From positions 1-44,472 of the forward strand of contig NW_019091705.1 in the NCBI RefSeq assembly GCF_001949145.1: a stretch of DNA of 44,472 bases. The letters are read 5' to 3'. The stretch's first letter is position 1, and each line of letters opens with the position of its first letter. A program made the translations under genes and the position numbers. The DNA comes from Acanthaster planci. Lineage: Eukaryota; Echinodermata; Asteroidea; Valvatida; Acanthasteridae. The notes under the pieces are model-generated. The model did no database searches, was not told the origin of the DNA, and saw only the letters and a list, made by a program, of their open reading frames with translations. Below, in pieces: positions 1 to 10,249 of the stretch.

Positions 1-302
1 CCAGATTAGCGTGCAGCAGTGCTGGGTGGCTCATTGCTGTGGTGGTGGAGCGCTTTTGTCTCCCAGTGGTAATCCCCTTGCTCTAAATGCCTCAAACCAT
101 GGTATACTGTTTCAAAACAAAGCTTGATTATCTCCACTACTGAGAGCGAAAAAATGTCGGTAATGTTTAGCAGCTCAGTCTTTTGTGCTGAGCACGGTCT
201 TTTGTTATAAGGCCCAACTCTTTTGTCCCAGTTCCTGGCTCTCCAGCTTTGCATATAAAGCCTATGTACTCAAAAACGGGTCGCCCAGCAGGGAGTGGTT
301 AA
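1..302 (-). mobile_element. TTAA-ended MITE, copy A (cut by window start)
   Basis: Non-autonomous DNA element related to the copies at 15470, 19109, 27119, 28388 and 41538. It matches the reverse complement of the full copy at 41538-42120, including the shared words CCAGATTAGC, GGTATACTGTTTCAAAACAA and GTCTTTTGTTA. It ends in a GAGTGGTTAA-type terminus with TTAA at 299-302. The other half lies outside the window. TTAA at the ends is the known target duplication of piggyBac-type transposases, so a piggyBac-mobilised MITE is inferred. No coding capacity is seen; open frames here are incidental. Confidence 0.75.
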
Positions 303-936
303 AAGGCTCTTACTTGGATACAATCAAAGTTGTAAATCCACAGAAATGGATGTGGATGGAATACACTGTAGACAGGCAGGCGACACAATCCGCGACCAGA
401 AAATCCAAACGCCTGGACATGCGATGTGCATTCTTTGTAACAAAGAATTGAAATTTTGAAAACATGGTCAAATAAGGTGAGAAAAGGCCAACGCACTCTA
501 CAAACCTCAATATCTACTTCCTGCAATCTACGCAGATTACCAATACTATATTCATTATTTCCTAGTCCATTACTCCATTCACTAAATTCTCAATCACCCC
601 ACAGTGGGCCCTCACTCACTCGACCCCTTAGAGTGGCCTCCATGAATTGTCCTCTTTCTTAACCCTAACACTTCTCAGTCCTCCAACAGGTGAAGGATTG
701 AGGAGGGTTAGGGTTATTGCCATTATGTTACAGATGTGTTTTATCCAGCGCCAAAATTTGTGGAGTTTCTTCCACTATACCTCAACTTATGTTGTTGCTT
801 CTTGATCATCCCTTTATAAGTCTTACTCTAGACTACCTTCTGTTCTTCTGAACGGTTAGACTGTTCCCTTTTTGTTCCACTTCTTTTATGACAAAGTCCT
901 GGTTATTACAAAGTTATTTCTCTGGTCCGGGCTACT
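303..936. other. Unassigned sequence with a short hairpin
   Basis: No recognisable gene. It lies between the end of a MITE and a DIRS gag relic, and contains the CCCTAA/TTAGGG hairpin listed separately. The rest is low-information AT-rich sequence. Confidence 0.5.
661..715. repeat. Imperfect hairpin with CCCTAA/TTAGGG arms
   Basis: The left arm at 661-681 begins AACCCTAAC and the right arm at 695-715 ends GTTAGGGTT. They pair at 18 of 21 positions around a 13-nt loop. The outer bases resemble the animal telomere repeat, but only about one and a half units are present. It could be a chance palindrome or a transposon end. Confidence 0.5.
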
Positions 937-1556
937 TTGTTTACAGGGTCTACTGTACCGCTTAGCGTAATCACTTATTGTCTGCCCGGCCATCGCAACC
1001 GGCATCTGCCAAGGGTCATCCCTTTCAGCTTCCCATGGGTCCTGACCCATCTTCGCGTGTTTCTGACTCAGGTCAGCCCTGTGATGGAAAGGAGTATCTC
1101 TCTCTTGGATGATCTCACTCCTTCTGAGTCCCTCCTTCACCTGCTCCAGTGTGCGATGATTCAGGTTCTGGGACTCCCTCCTCCCGATCCCCAACTGGAT
1201 GATCAGACTCGCCCCTTGTTCAAGTGCCAACAACTAGGGTCAATTCGTTTTCTTTTTCAATTTCCCTTAGGGAGATTATCATACTTACTTTGCGGTACCC
1301 GATGTGCCAGCACTGGCCAAAGATAGGTTAACCCATGTAGGACTGAACTAGTCCCGTCAGACTGTTGCTGACCGATCTCTTCGGCTTGAGTCAGCACTCA
1401 AGGATTTTGACCATGTGGTCCCGCATTGGTATCCGCTGCATGTCCTTTGCCACCTCTTGGCTGAGTTTTTGTCCCATGCATGCAAGGAGGCCTTGGGTAT
1501 TTCTTACCATGGCCTTTCATTGCCTTGACGACACTTTGATTAGAAGCCTTGAACTA
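937..1556 (+). pseudogene. DIRS-type gag relic
   Basis: Decayed copy of the gag-like ORF1 of a DIRS retrotransposon. The clearest segment, around 1085-1230, encodes LDDLTPSESLLHLLQ followed by IQVLGLP and then LFKC. It aligns with LTPSEGRLWLLQ, IQVLSLP and SFKC in the gag of the nearby complete DIRS at about 3757-3880. A second open segment at about 1370-1530, in another frame, encodes LESALKDFDHVVPHWYPL and reads like a continuation. Frames shift and stops interrupt, so it is not functional. Assignment rests on the similarity between the two copies in this window; residues outside the TPSE core are poorly conserved. Confidence 0.55.
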
Positions 1557-1739
1557 TTCACTTGAGTTTCTCTTCACGACACATCGTCGTCGGGAGTCCT
1601 TGGCTAACACACACACAGGCCCTCCCCCGTCTTTGCCAAAGATCTCTTTACATGCCAGTATGGGAGCCTCTTAAAAGTGAGATCAAACACATAGACTATG
1701 TCTGTAAGATCTCCTTTTGCCAACCGGCTGTGGAATCCT
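1557..1739. other. Junction between gag relic and LINE relic
   Basis: Short stretch with no clear assignment. It may be the tail of the gag relic or the start of the LINE fragment. No motif decides it. Confidence 0.4.
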
Positions 1740-2239
1740 TAAATTTTGAAAATATACACGACGTCCATTTTCATCATACCAAACTGAGTGATACATCAAA
1801 ACAAAGAGCTCAAATTTCTCAATTCAATAACAAAATAAAACTCAAAAGTGTCTCTGATAACTTGAGACTCATTTTTGCAGGATGGGTCACATTTATGTAC
1901 ATGTATATTGCCTTATTGGATGTCAGATTCAAATGTAACCCATACCCACAACAGGTTTGGTGTTACAGCCACATGGTATTCATTACTTCAGAATGACCTA
2001 AATTTGGTTTGGGAGTGGTGTGCAGAAAACCGTATGCAACTGAATCCAGATAAATGTAAAGTTATGCAAAAAAAAACTTCAAAGAAACAATCTCTAACCA
2101 CATATTTCCTCACTGGTGCCGAACCTCTACAAGTTGTCCATTCATATAAATACCGGGTACCTTGGCGTTATCCTTTCCAATGACCTTGCCTGGAACAAAC
2201 ATGTAAACATGACTCGTGCAAAATGTTCTGAAATAGCTG
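1740..2239 (+). pseudogene. CR1/Jockey-type LINE reverse transcriptase, left half
   Basis: C-terminal part of a non-LTR retrotransposon reverse transcriptase, which would prime on nicked chromosomal DNA. About 1990-2070 encodes LVWEWCAENRMQLNPDKCKV, the thumb-side motif typical of CR1/Jockey/Rex-group LINEs. In another frame about 2137-2240 encodes GYLGVILSNDLAWNKHVN, the family Y-L-G-V-x-L motif. The usual F/Y-A-D-D box seems to survive only as a corrupted WMSDSN upstream. Several frameshifts make it dead. The frame stops where the DIRS terminal repeat starts and the homologous protein resumes at about 7317, so the LINE was split by the DIRS insertion. The exact 5' limit is uncertain. Confidence 0.78.
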
Positions 2240-2250
2240 GTCTACTGCGC

Positions 2251-2392
2251 TCTACCTACCCAAACAGTCACTACATATTCAAATTTCCCAGGCACCTATT
2301 ATTGTTCGCTGAAAGGATTTGATCACGCGTAGTGCACCCTGACCTCCCACAACGCAACACGGCTTTGCCCTCATGATCATCCTTCTTTTCTC
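2251..2392 (+). repeat. DIRS left inverted terminal repeat
   Basis: About 142 bp running from CTACCCAAACAGTCACTAC to CATCCTTCTTTTCTCAG. It is the near-perfect reverse complement of 7088-7232; landmark words such as TTTGATCACGCGTAGTGCA match exactly. It lies directly at the broken LINE reading frame. Confidence 0.88.
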
Positions 2393-2793
2393 AGCGCGTA
2401 ACCTAATGGACATGTCTTTTGCTACACGGTTTTGTGTCGATTTGATCACCTTTTTGAATAAATATTACCTTGAAATTTTACCTGTTTTTGGGTAAGAGTA
2501 TTTTCTCTTGTATATTTTTTTGTGTTTTTCTTCTGTTTTTCTTATGTGCACCCTGCAGGTGTTTACTGTTGGTACTACAAGGTTCTATTCAGCTACGCCT
2601 GTGTCTAACTTACAGGTTAATTCTAGGCCTTAGTCAGTTGATTTCAGGCGGTTGCTGTCAGGATCTGTCATACTCCCCTGTCTTCTCCGGCTACTGAGAC
2701 AAGGAAAAGGCCTCGCTGTCAGCCAGGGACTTCCAGCCAGGATCTGGCCAGGCCCCTGGTTCGTTCGGCCCCACGGAGCTGAGGGGAAGCTCC

Positions 2794-4002
2794 ATGGTTG
2801 ACTGTGGAAGACCCGAGCAGGGACACCACCGGGATCTGGCAAGGACCTTGTCTCTTTGGTCAATCACTGGCCTGGCGAGCCAGCTGGGACTCCCGAGGGA
2901 GTACCCCAAGCGGACATCTTCCAGGCCAGCCTTACCATCATCGCACGCCACGCCCTCCGACCGCCATAGCCCAGAGGAACCCCCTGCGCAGTTCCAGCCA
3001 GCACTCCCCCGGCGACTCCGAAGAACACCCGCCAGTCAACGTCAGCCAAGAAGACTACTTCTCCAGCGCAAATGCCGGGATCCACCCCGGAACCACGATA
3101 CCCCGCAGCCGGACAATTCTTCGTCGAGCTCCGCGGAGGCTCTAGGGCTTTTACGCCGCCAGGGCCTCAAACCACCGAAGCCTATTCAAGGCTCGGGCTT
3201 TCAACTGGGCCTCACCGGGTCATCAGACCTTATCTCTCCAGATCCTTCCGCCCGGAACTCTACAGATCCCGCCGACCTCGACCGGCAACGCTCCCCAAAT
3301 GTTCCACCACCCACGGCCCCATGTACTATCTCCGTTGTCGGGTCACCCGCTATTGGGAAATGCAAACATTCCCCCTCTTTATCGAGTTCTTCGAAATCTA
3401 AGAAGAGACACCGCTCTGATCAGGGGCCTAATTCTGAGTAGTGGATGTCTGCCTTTCTATCCATTAATGAAGCCCTGACTTCTATCACTTGTCGACTAGA
3501 CGACAGACCACCACCAGCCTCCACCACTTCGGACCTGTTCCTGGCAGACCAGACCCTTCCACCTCCTTCGGCTGCAAGTCAACATGACACGCGACGGGGT
3601 TCTACACCGGACTCGCACCAGTAGGGCTTTTCCGAGCCGTCAGAGCAGGCCACCCCCCCCAATGAAGGCACCTGCGCCTCAGAGCAAGGTACGGCTCTGT
3701 CTCCGACTGCACAACCAGCATTTTCTTTGGACGAGGATGAAGTTGGCTCCGTCAACGCCCTCACTCCGTCTGAGGGGCGCCTCTGGCTCCTTCAGCGGGA
3801 CACGATTCAAGTGCTCAGCCTGCCATCAGCCACTCCACCCAAAGAGGACGCTAGCCACGGTTCGTTCAAATGCCATGCGGCTCGAATGGAGTCTATGGGA
3901 CTGATTTTTCCTGAACTCCCGCATGAGTCCCTTGCTAAGTCAAAGCAATGGCACGCCCTTCCTAATCGAGTGACAGCATTTTATCATTTCCAATGCCCTT
4001 GA
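2794..4002 (+). pseudogene. DIRS gag-like ORF1
   Basis: Putative nucleocapsid-like protein of the DIRS element. One frame runs 402 codons from ATG 2794 and is broken by two in-frame TAG stops, at 3439 and about 3622. The first ~215 residues are rich in Pro, Ser and Arg and look disordered, ending in a basic KSKKRHR patch. A more structured C-terminal part at about 3727-4000 carries LTPSEGRLWLLQ. The same motif is found in the separate gag relic at about 1100-1150. The basic, low-complexity N terminus fits a nucleic-acid-binding gag, but there is no CCHC knuckle. The role is inferred from position and family layout, not from a diagnostic domain. Confidence 0.68.
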
Positions 4003-5173
4003 TGCGATACATATTCCTTACGAGGGAGTTAAATCTTGCCTTCAGCAACTGCTGCTGTTCGGAGAAGACGTCTTCGCCGGCAAGTTTGCTGACATGCTGG
4101 AGGTGGAGGCTAAGTGGATCAAGGCGGCCAAGAAAGTATCCTTCCGCGCGCCACCATCTTAGACTCCACAGAGAACTCAGCAACGTAATGCCAGCCAAGT
4201 CGGGCCCACTTCAAGCCAGACTTTTTCAATGCGTCGCCCTTTTCCGGCCTCCTCAACAATCAAGCCAACACCGGGCCTCATCCCGTGTCATTCCCAAGGC
4301 AAGTCAAACCTTCCAGCGCAGCGGGAATTCATCCTGCACCCCCGTTCATTCAGGGGACATTGCAGATGACTGTTCCGTTTTGCCTTCGGTGACCGCCATT
4401 TCCGAACCCGGCGACGGCCGCCTTCAACTGTTCACAGTGTTCTGGAAAAACATCACCTCGGACAGCTGGGTCCTCTCAACTCTTGCCCATGGATATTCTC
4501 TCGAGTTTACAAGCACCCCACCGTCCGAGGCGATACTACGTCCAGCTCCTGTTCCCCACAACAAGGACCAACGTGTGGCGTTGGAGTCGGAGATAAATTC
4601 CCTTCTTCAGAAACAGGCTATTGTTCATGTTCAACCTGACCAGTTGGGAGTGGGGTTTGTTTCAACATTCTTCCTCACACCCAAGAAGGGAACAGACAAC
4701 TGGCGTCCTATCATCAACCAGAAGTCATTGAACAAATTCATACGTCCAAAGAAGTTTGGACAGTGGTACGCTCCCTACTGGTTCCGTCATGGGCCTCGTC
4801 AATCAATCTTCACGATGTTTATCTCCACATACCCATTCACGATCGGGATCGCAAGTTCCTCCGATTCATATACAAAGGGAGAGCTTATGAATTCGGGGCC
4901 CTGCCATTCGGCCTATCAACTTCACCCGGGGTCTTCACACGAATTGCCAAAACCGTTGCAGCTTATCTGCTCCAACTAGATGTTTTAATTTCCCAGTACT
5001 TAGATGACTGGTTGACCGTGGGCCGATCTCGAGACGGAGCCATAGCTGCAACCCGTTTCACCTGCGACATCACTTCCTGTCTCGGCTACCTTATCAACCA
5101 CGAAAAGTCGAGCCTGACGCCATCCCAGCTCCCGACATATCTAGGGCGGTACCCGACCTCCGCAGGGGTATAA
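3993..5173 (+). pseudogene. DIRS reverse transcriptase
   Basis: RNA-directed DNA polymerase of the DIRS element. The frame from 3993 to 4979 carries the N-terminal region: GYSLEFTSTPP, FVSTFFLTPKKG and NWRPIINQKSLNKFI (fingers). The frame then slips near 4760 and continues to 5173 with NLHDVYLHIPI (motif A), GALPFGLSTSPGVF (motif B), QYLDDWL (motif C, the catalytic Asp pair) and YLINHEKSSL (motif D/E). Motif order and wording match the DIRS/Ty3 branch of RTs. The first ~130 residues of the upper frame are probably a shadow. The frameshift and lack of a continuous ORF make it a pseudogene, although the catalytic aspartates are still encoded. Confidence 0.87.
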
Positions 5174-5469
5174 TATCACCGATCGACCGAATAATCGATC
5201 TTCAAAACTGCGTTTCTCTTTTCCGGTCGTCGCGGTCACCAACCTCCCTCGCTTGGCTTCATCTTCTCGGTCTTATGGCCAGTATGGCGGACCTAATGCC
5301 TTGGTGCAGACTCTGACTAAGACCACTACAAATTCATCTGCTCTCCTACTACCTGCTTAAAGGTAAATCCCATCGATTTGCCAGTCCATGTCTCAGACGA
5401 TGTCCATCAACATCTACTATGATGGCTGGAAAAGGACCACTTACTTGCTGGACTCCCCTTTCGGCGAAC

Positions 5470-5837
5470 CAAACCAGACGTAGTCTTTTCAGCCAATGCG
5501 TCATCTTTCGGATTGGGGGCCTTCCCTTCCTGCACATCAAGTATCCGGGACCTGGAGCACCGAGTTCTGAACAAACCACTTCAATGTTTTGGAAATTCAG
5601 GCTGTCTTCGATGCCCTACGTCATTTCCTCTTATACATAAAGAGAAAACATGTTCTGCTCCGCTCAGACAATTCCACGGTAGTAGCGTACATAAATCACT
5701 AAGGCGGCACACACTCTCCCCGACTGTGCGTCTTGACATGGGAAATTTTCAGCTGGGCTATGGATCACTCAATCAACGTGCAAGTGATCCACATTGCAGG
5801 GCTGGACAATTCCATAGCAGATGCTCTGTCTCGTTGC
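5470..5837 (+). pseudogene. DIRS RNase H domain
   Basis: RNase H-like domain that would remove the RNA strand after reverse transcription. Segments in shifting frames encode SANASSFGLGAF (first acidic strand, the expected catalytic Asp replaced by Asn), RSDNSTVVAYINH (DNST motif), LTWEIFSWAMDHSINVQVIH and LDNSIADALSR, the typical D-x-x-ADALSR end. A stop falls just after YINH, and several frame changes confirm decay. It directly follows the RT, as in complete DIRS elements. Confidence 0.82.
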
Positions 5838-6099
5838 ACAGTTTGCCCAACGGAATGGACCCTTCATGCCGACATAGTAAAATCCCTGTTCTCGGCGATA
5901 GAGAGACCACACACCGATCTCTTTGCATCAGCGGACAATGCTCAACTCCCGGTGTTTTGCACCAGAACGCCCCACCCGCCGGGCGTGGGCCACAGATGCT
6001 CTACATATCAATTGTACCGGCCTACTCGCGTACGCCTTTCCTCCTATCTCTTTGATTCCATGGGTCATATCCAAGATAGAACGCGAACATTGTTGGATT

Positions 6100-6836
6100 C
6101 TAGTCATCGCCCCTTTCTGGCCGCGTCAGCCTTGGTTCCCCAGGTTGACCAGGGTCATGGTTCACCAGCCCTTCATCCGTCTGGCAAGGCCAGACATCCT
6201 TCGACAGCCGAAGTTAGGACTTCTTCATCCAGCACCATAAAGTCTTCACTTACGTGCTGTCTCACAATTCTTCTGCTCGGCAGGACTTTCTCACGACACT
6301 GCGGCCATGGCCGCACGAGGAAGACGCCCTTCAACCCGCAAGGTGTGCGACAGTCAAATACGACATTTTACTACGTGGTGCAACAAACGTGCTGTGGCTC
6401 CAACCGACACTCCTTTAAATATTTTTCACGTACCGTTTCAACCTGGTCTTACAAGTCTCCACGATCCGCAACTATAGATCGGCCTTAGCCGCTATACATT
6501 CTGGCTTTATAGATGGCTCCCTATATCCAATAACACCGCCCTTCATTATCTCCTGCGTGGTATGTTTATTGAACGCCCATGCGTTGAAACGCTTAGTCCT
6601 GTCATGGGATTTAAGCAAAGTTCTAAGGATGCTCACAGGTGCGCCTTTCGAACCTGAAGTAATGCCACCCTACGATATGCCAGTGTTAAATTAGCCTTTC
6701 TACTAGCTGTGACCACTTCCAGGAGGGGCTCCGAACTGTAAGCCCTTTCAATTGCTGAGGAACACCTACGTTGGGAACCACACAGTGTACGCCTTATCCC
6801 ATCTATCAGCTTCTTACCTGCCAATGTGTAAATTTG
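6100..6836 (+). pseudogene. DIRS tyrosine recombinase, C-terminally truncated
   Basis: Relic of the tyrosine recombinase that integrates a circular DIRS DNA intermediate without target-site duplication. It begins after a linker encoding FWPRQPWFPRL, a conserved DIRS spacer, then SARQDFLTTLR-like core-binding sequence at about 6280, and LVLSWDLSKVLRMLTGAPFE at about 6595-6655. The region that should carry the first catalytic Arg is corrupted (PLPGGAPN where the second copy has TTSRRGSE). The part that should hold the HxxR box and Tyr is absent before the internal complementary region. The copy at 25824-26680 keeps these boxes, so this truncation is specific to this insertion. Confidence 0.75.
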
Positions 6837-6924
6837 ATACTACTTTAAGTACATTTATGTGTGGATATTGTTATGCTCATATTACTTACCATTATTTCAT
6901 GTTGTAGCTAGCCCCCCTCCTAGA

Positions 6925-7036
6925 TCGGTGCTACTCTGCATATGTAGTGACTGTTTGGGTAGGTAGAGTGCAGTAGACTCCTCCCCCACATTAACTGTGT
7001 GGGTCGGGTCTACTAGAGAATACCTACCCAAACAGT
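6925..7036. repeat. DIRS internal complementary region
   Basis: The left part (about 6930-6990, including GCATATGTAGTGACTGTTTG) is the reverse complement of the element's extreme left end at 2240-2275. The right part (about 6990-7036, including ACTCCTCCCCCACATT) is the reverse complement of its extreme right end at 7211-7260. The two halves abut, copying the junction expected when the two ends meet in a circle. This is the known DIRS1 device for completing the ends by template switching. An equivalent block lies at about 26790-26900 in the second copy. Confidence 0.82.
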
Positions 7037-7087
7037 CCTCTCCCGCCCGTCCTTCCCACTTTGGCTCCGACACTTTGATGTCGCTCT

Positions 7088-7262
7088 CGAAAAGAAGGAC
7101 GATCATGGCGGTGAAGCCGTGTTGCATTGTGGGAGGTCAGAGTGCACTACGCGTGATCAAATCCTTTCAGCAAACAATAATAGGTGCCTGGGAAATTTGC
7201 ATAAGTAGTGACTGTTTGGGTACATAGTAGACCCAACCCACACTAAATGTGGGGGAGGAGTT
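7088..7262 (-). repeat. DIRS right inverted terminal repeat
   Basis: Reverse complement of the left repeat from 7088 to about 7232, followed by about 30 bp (ACCCAACCCACAC, then GTGGGGGAGGAGT) that the left end lacks but the internal complementary region matches. An asymmetric right end of this kind is typical of DIRS1. LINE sequence resumes within about 50 bp. Confidence 0.86.
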
Positions 7263-8171
7263 TCATCCGCTGTACAGTCAAATCCTGTATTAGCGATGTG
7301 CTGTGAAAATTATTCTCTACTCTTTACAGGCCTGTTTTAGAATATGCAGCACCAGTTTGGCTCCCTCATCATAAAAACCAGATTCAGTGCCTCAAAACCA
7401 TTCAGCGCTGGTTCACAAAGTCATGCTTCCCCTTCAACATTACTATTTCACTTTCCTATTAACAATGCTTGCAGAAACTTTGTCTACCTCTCGTCTACAG
7501 TAGGTTGGCTTATTTGAGCATGACCTTGGTAGTGAAATGTCTTTACAGATACACTCTCCTCCCACAGCCCAACACAAGGAAAAGTGATGTCCTCCTCTTC
7601 ATTCACCAATACAGCCGAACTAACCGTGTGAAATTATCTTTATATACTCTCTTCCCCAGGTTTTTTAACATGCTTCCTCATAATATCTGAAATCTTTGCC
7701 TTAACTCCCCTCCCAAAGAATTTTCTGTTGTTTACACAACTACCTGTTGAACCTTGAACCTATCTCCCATGCAATCTAAATCTGCCATTATACCAGTATT
7801 CTTAACAGTCCTCAAACTACAGGTAGAGTACATGTTCACTCCATTATCCTTAATCTGAACCTTATGCTTTAATAGTAAGTACATTAATATTCTAGCTACA
7901 GCAAATTGGACCATTAATTAGACATGTACATGTATGTGCATATGTCATTTTCTTGAATAGAGTTTTTATATCATCATATTTATATTTAAGTGTTTAATGT
8001 AAGTTTTTAAGCCAACTAGTCTGGGGATCTCTTTGATAGGAATCTCTTTCTTTTAGGCAATCCATCGGGGACTGGTTGGGTTTTGTCCTTTGTTCCATCA
8101 TTTGTGTTTTACTGTCTGTTTTGTTTACCTGTGTTTCCCGAGAAATGAAATAAATAAAATAAATAAATAAA
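7263..8171 (+). pseudogene. CR1/Jockey-type LINE, right half and 3' tail
   Basis: Second half of the LINE interrupted at 2240. At about 7317 it encodes RPVLEYAAPVWLPHHKNQIQ, the conserved C-terminal RT motif. After a frame change, 7469-7690 encodes the protein C terminus, including SRTNRVKLSLYTLFPRFFNM. It ends in stop TGA with no clear domain beyond. A roughly 470 bp 3' UTR follows and closes with an (AAATA/AAAT)n tail at about 8144-8171, typical of CR1/L2-like elements that end in short repeats instead of poly(A). The motif order across 1740-2239 and 7263-7690 is that of one RT protein, so the two halves are one element. Confidence 0.8.
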
Positions 8172-9184
8172 TGTAATTGCTTCCAGCATGCTTTAGTTTG
8201 TTTGTTATTTACTGATGCCTCATTTACTTGCTGTGACCTGTGTTTGAGTAATCACTTTGATCTCTTCCTGGTTATGTTTTATTGTACCTTTGATCTCTCT
8301 CTCCTATAATAAACACAGCTCTATAACCACCCTCTCTTCCTGGAAGGATAAAGGATGTCCTTTGTATCTTCTGCCTTTTATCAGTGTCCTGTTCACAGAA
8401 GTGTACCCCTTCTTATGACCATCCAGGAGTTAAACAGGATGCAGGTACACTAAATTCCTGCTCCTGTGTATGTTTTAATTAAGAGGTGAAACCACAAGGG
8501 CTGTAGGATGCCCCTACAGCCAGGTCTTTGCTCAAGGAGTTGAGCAAAAAGTAGGTTTCTGTTATTTGGAAGCAAACCTTGGGTTACAGGAATAAATGTC
8601 AGTTTGAAATGTTTAGATTAAATGCCCATAAAATGGATTGATACAACTTACAAAAGATAAAATGACCCGTTATTTAACATGTGTGTACTTCATGTCACAA
8701 AGTGGTATTTGAAATTAATGACGTGGATTTTCAATGTAATTAGACAAATGACCTTCAAGGTGGATGTTTGTTAATCCTGTCATTAATATCAATTGGACTT
8801 GATACATGGACCTGTCACCGGTGACATTAATCAACAAAAACGTGATTATAATTCCCATCAATCTGGGCTGTCGCTTTTGTGTCCTAAGTAATAATGGATA
8901 GAGAGCAATAAGCCATTTGCGAGTTAAATTTGAATAAAATCTGATACACTGAGTCCTTTAAATTCAAGTGAACATAACTTGAATTCTCCATACTAAAACC
9001 ACTGTTGCTATACCTTGTGATTCGGGGCAAGCTTTTGCTTATGTAGTTACATAAGAGATACCTTGCAACAATACACTCAATGGATAAGAATGGCATAAAG
9101 GAACCAATCCATTCCAGAGATGGTGGTCTCTAATTAATTGTGGCAGAATTTGACAGTAGTTGGGGAGATTTAAGCGAGTATTGA
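8172..9184. other. Unassigned sequence
   Basis: AT-rich sequence with no recognisable gene or transposon end. It holds a small perfect palindrome, TCACCGGTGA, near 8815 and a self-complementary patch at about 8496-8545 (AGGGCTGTAGGATGCCCCTAC). I checked for the missing N-terminal Rab40 exons and saw none. Confidence 0.5.
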
Positions 9185-9370
9185 GAGGAACTTAGCAATG
9201 AAGATTTCCGAGGCAATTCACTGGCCTCAGCAAGTGACGATGACTCACCCAACTCCCAGTCAGACAATGAAGGGAACACAGAGGAACCGATCATTCATGG
9301 TGAGGAACCATACCGCTTTGAGCCCGAGGCCCCCATCATGGTAGATGATGTGTGCACAGTCACAGAGTGA
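9185..9370 (+). pseudogene. Acidic open-frame relic with PYRFEP motif
   Basis: A 61-codon open frame preceded by a stop at 9182 and closed by TGA at 9368. It is Ser/Asp/Glu-rich (SASDDDSPNSQSDNEG) and carries GEEPYRFEPEAP near the end. There is no start codon in this stretch, so it is a fragment or exon. From memory, acidic stretches with a P-Y-x-x-E-P motif occur just before the Cys-rich C-terminal domain of P2X7-like proteins in invertebrate genomes. The expected W-C-x-C-G cluster is missing here. An ATTAATAAATG stretch at about 9400 could be a poly(A) signal. Function unknown. Confidence 0.3.
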
Positions 9371-10160
9371 ATCCCACACAGACAGTATACAGTTTATTTA
9401 TTAATAAATGAAGTGCTCTAAAGGCCTTTGAAGAAAGCAATTTCGCAATACAGCGATAATAGAGTAATCCACCCTACCCTGGCCCTTCCTCTTTTCCAAA
9501 ATACTTCTCCAGACATGCCAGATCGCTGCCATGTTGAACTCCAAGTCAGAACATTTGTGACTGGGTACGGAGACCTCAACGTCGGGACAGAGCCTTTCTT
9601 CAGTCGAAACTGAGATTTAAACTTCAGTATGGTTGATTCATCAGCATAATTGTCTGCAAAATGTTCACTGCACGTTGATCAGAGACCACTTGGTCAACTT
9701 GAAATCTAATTGCGTGTGATCACGGACCATTTACCCAGGGATGTGCAACCGCGAGCAGCCCCAGTGCAAACACATGTGCGACCTTGGTTCCATGCTTGTA
9801 CGAATTGTTATTACCCCCGCAGGCGCTCTCGACTTCCTCGAAAAACTTGCGACCACATTACATGGGTTGCGGCATGCAGCATGTACAGTGCAGCCATGGT
9901 TATGCCAAGACGACGCACCGAGGCGGTGCTTAAATCTATTCGTTTCGACGACTAAATCTTCTTTATTTATTGATTTCAAGCAGAAACAAAGTTTTAATGA
10001 GGCAAAATTCCCCAATTTTGTGGTACACTTTTCTCAGAATGTATAGGATGAAATATCTTTAGCAACATATTTTTAGAAAGGGTGTACCCTGACTTAAAAT
10101 ATTACAAGAAAACAAAGTGGTAGACAGGAATATATGTTTTATTATTAGAGATAATCCAAT
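9371..10160. other. Unassigned sequence around the left arm of an inverted repeat
   Basis: Open frames of 80-100 codons occur on both strands at 9710-10046 but match nothing I recognise. The left arm of the inverted repeat shared with the THAP-like relic begins at 9721. No splice or promoter signal stands out. Confidence 0.4.
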
Positions 10161-10249
10161 TTAATTTCTGCTTTGATATTGTGCCAGCCGTAACACGCAT
10201 TGAATTAGCTCTGAGCTTAAGTTGCACATCCCTGGGTAAATGGTCCGTG
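9721..10249. repeat. 29-bp perfect inverted repeat spanning 529 bp
   Basis: The arm at 9721-9749 (beginning CACGGACCATTTACCCAGGG) is the exact reverse complement of 10221-10249. Similarity falls off quickly on both sides. In the minus-strand copy the arm lies inside the THAP-like coding relic and encodes RTIYPGMCN, or TDHLPRDVQ in the next frame; the plus copy encodes the same peptides. The arms may therefore be two copies of one gene piece in opposite orientation, not transposon ends. Confidence 0.75.

Larger units (their letters stand above)
2240..7262 (+). mobile_element. Nearly complete DIRS retrotransposon inserted in a LINE
   Basis: Tyrosine-recombinase retrotransposon of about 5.0 kb. 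In order it has a left inverted terminal repeat (2251-2392), a leader with no ORF (2393-2793), gag (2794-4002), RT (3993-5173), RNase H (about 5470-5837), a tyrosine recombinase relic (about 6100-6836), an internal complementary region (about 6925-7036) and a right inverted terminal repeat (7088-7262). This is the DIRS1 layout, which replaces protease and DDE integrase with a recombinase. All ORFs carry stops or frameshifts, so it is inactive. The left boundary follows from the match of 2240-2275 to one half of the internal region. The right boundary follows from the GTGGGGGAGGAGT end, which is also seen at the end of the second DIRS copy at 27118. Confidence 0.85.

Noticed and set aside
1-302. 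Open frames within the MITE copies
   Set aside because: Similar frames appear in several copies because the element is repeated. They are not conserved as proteins between copies.
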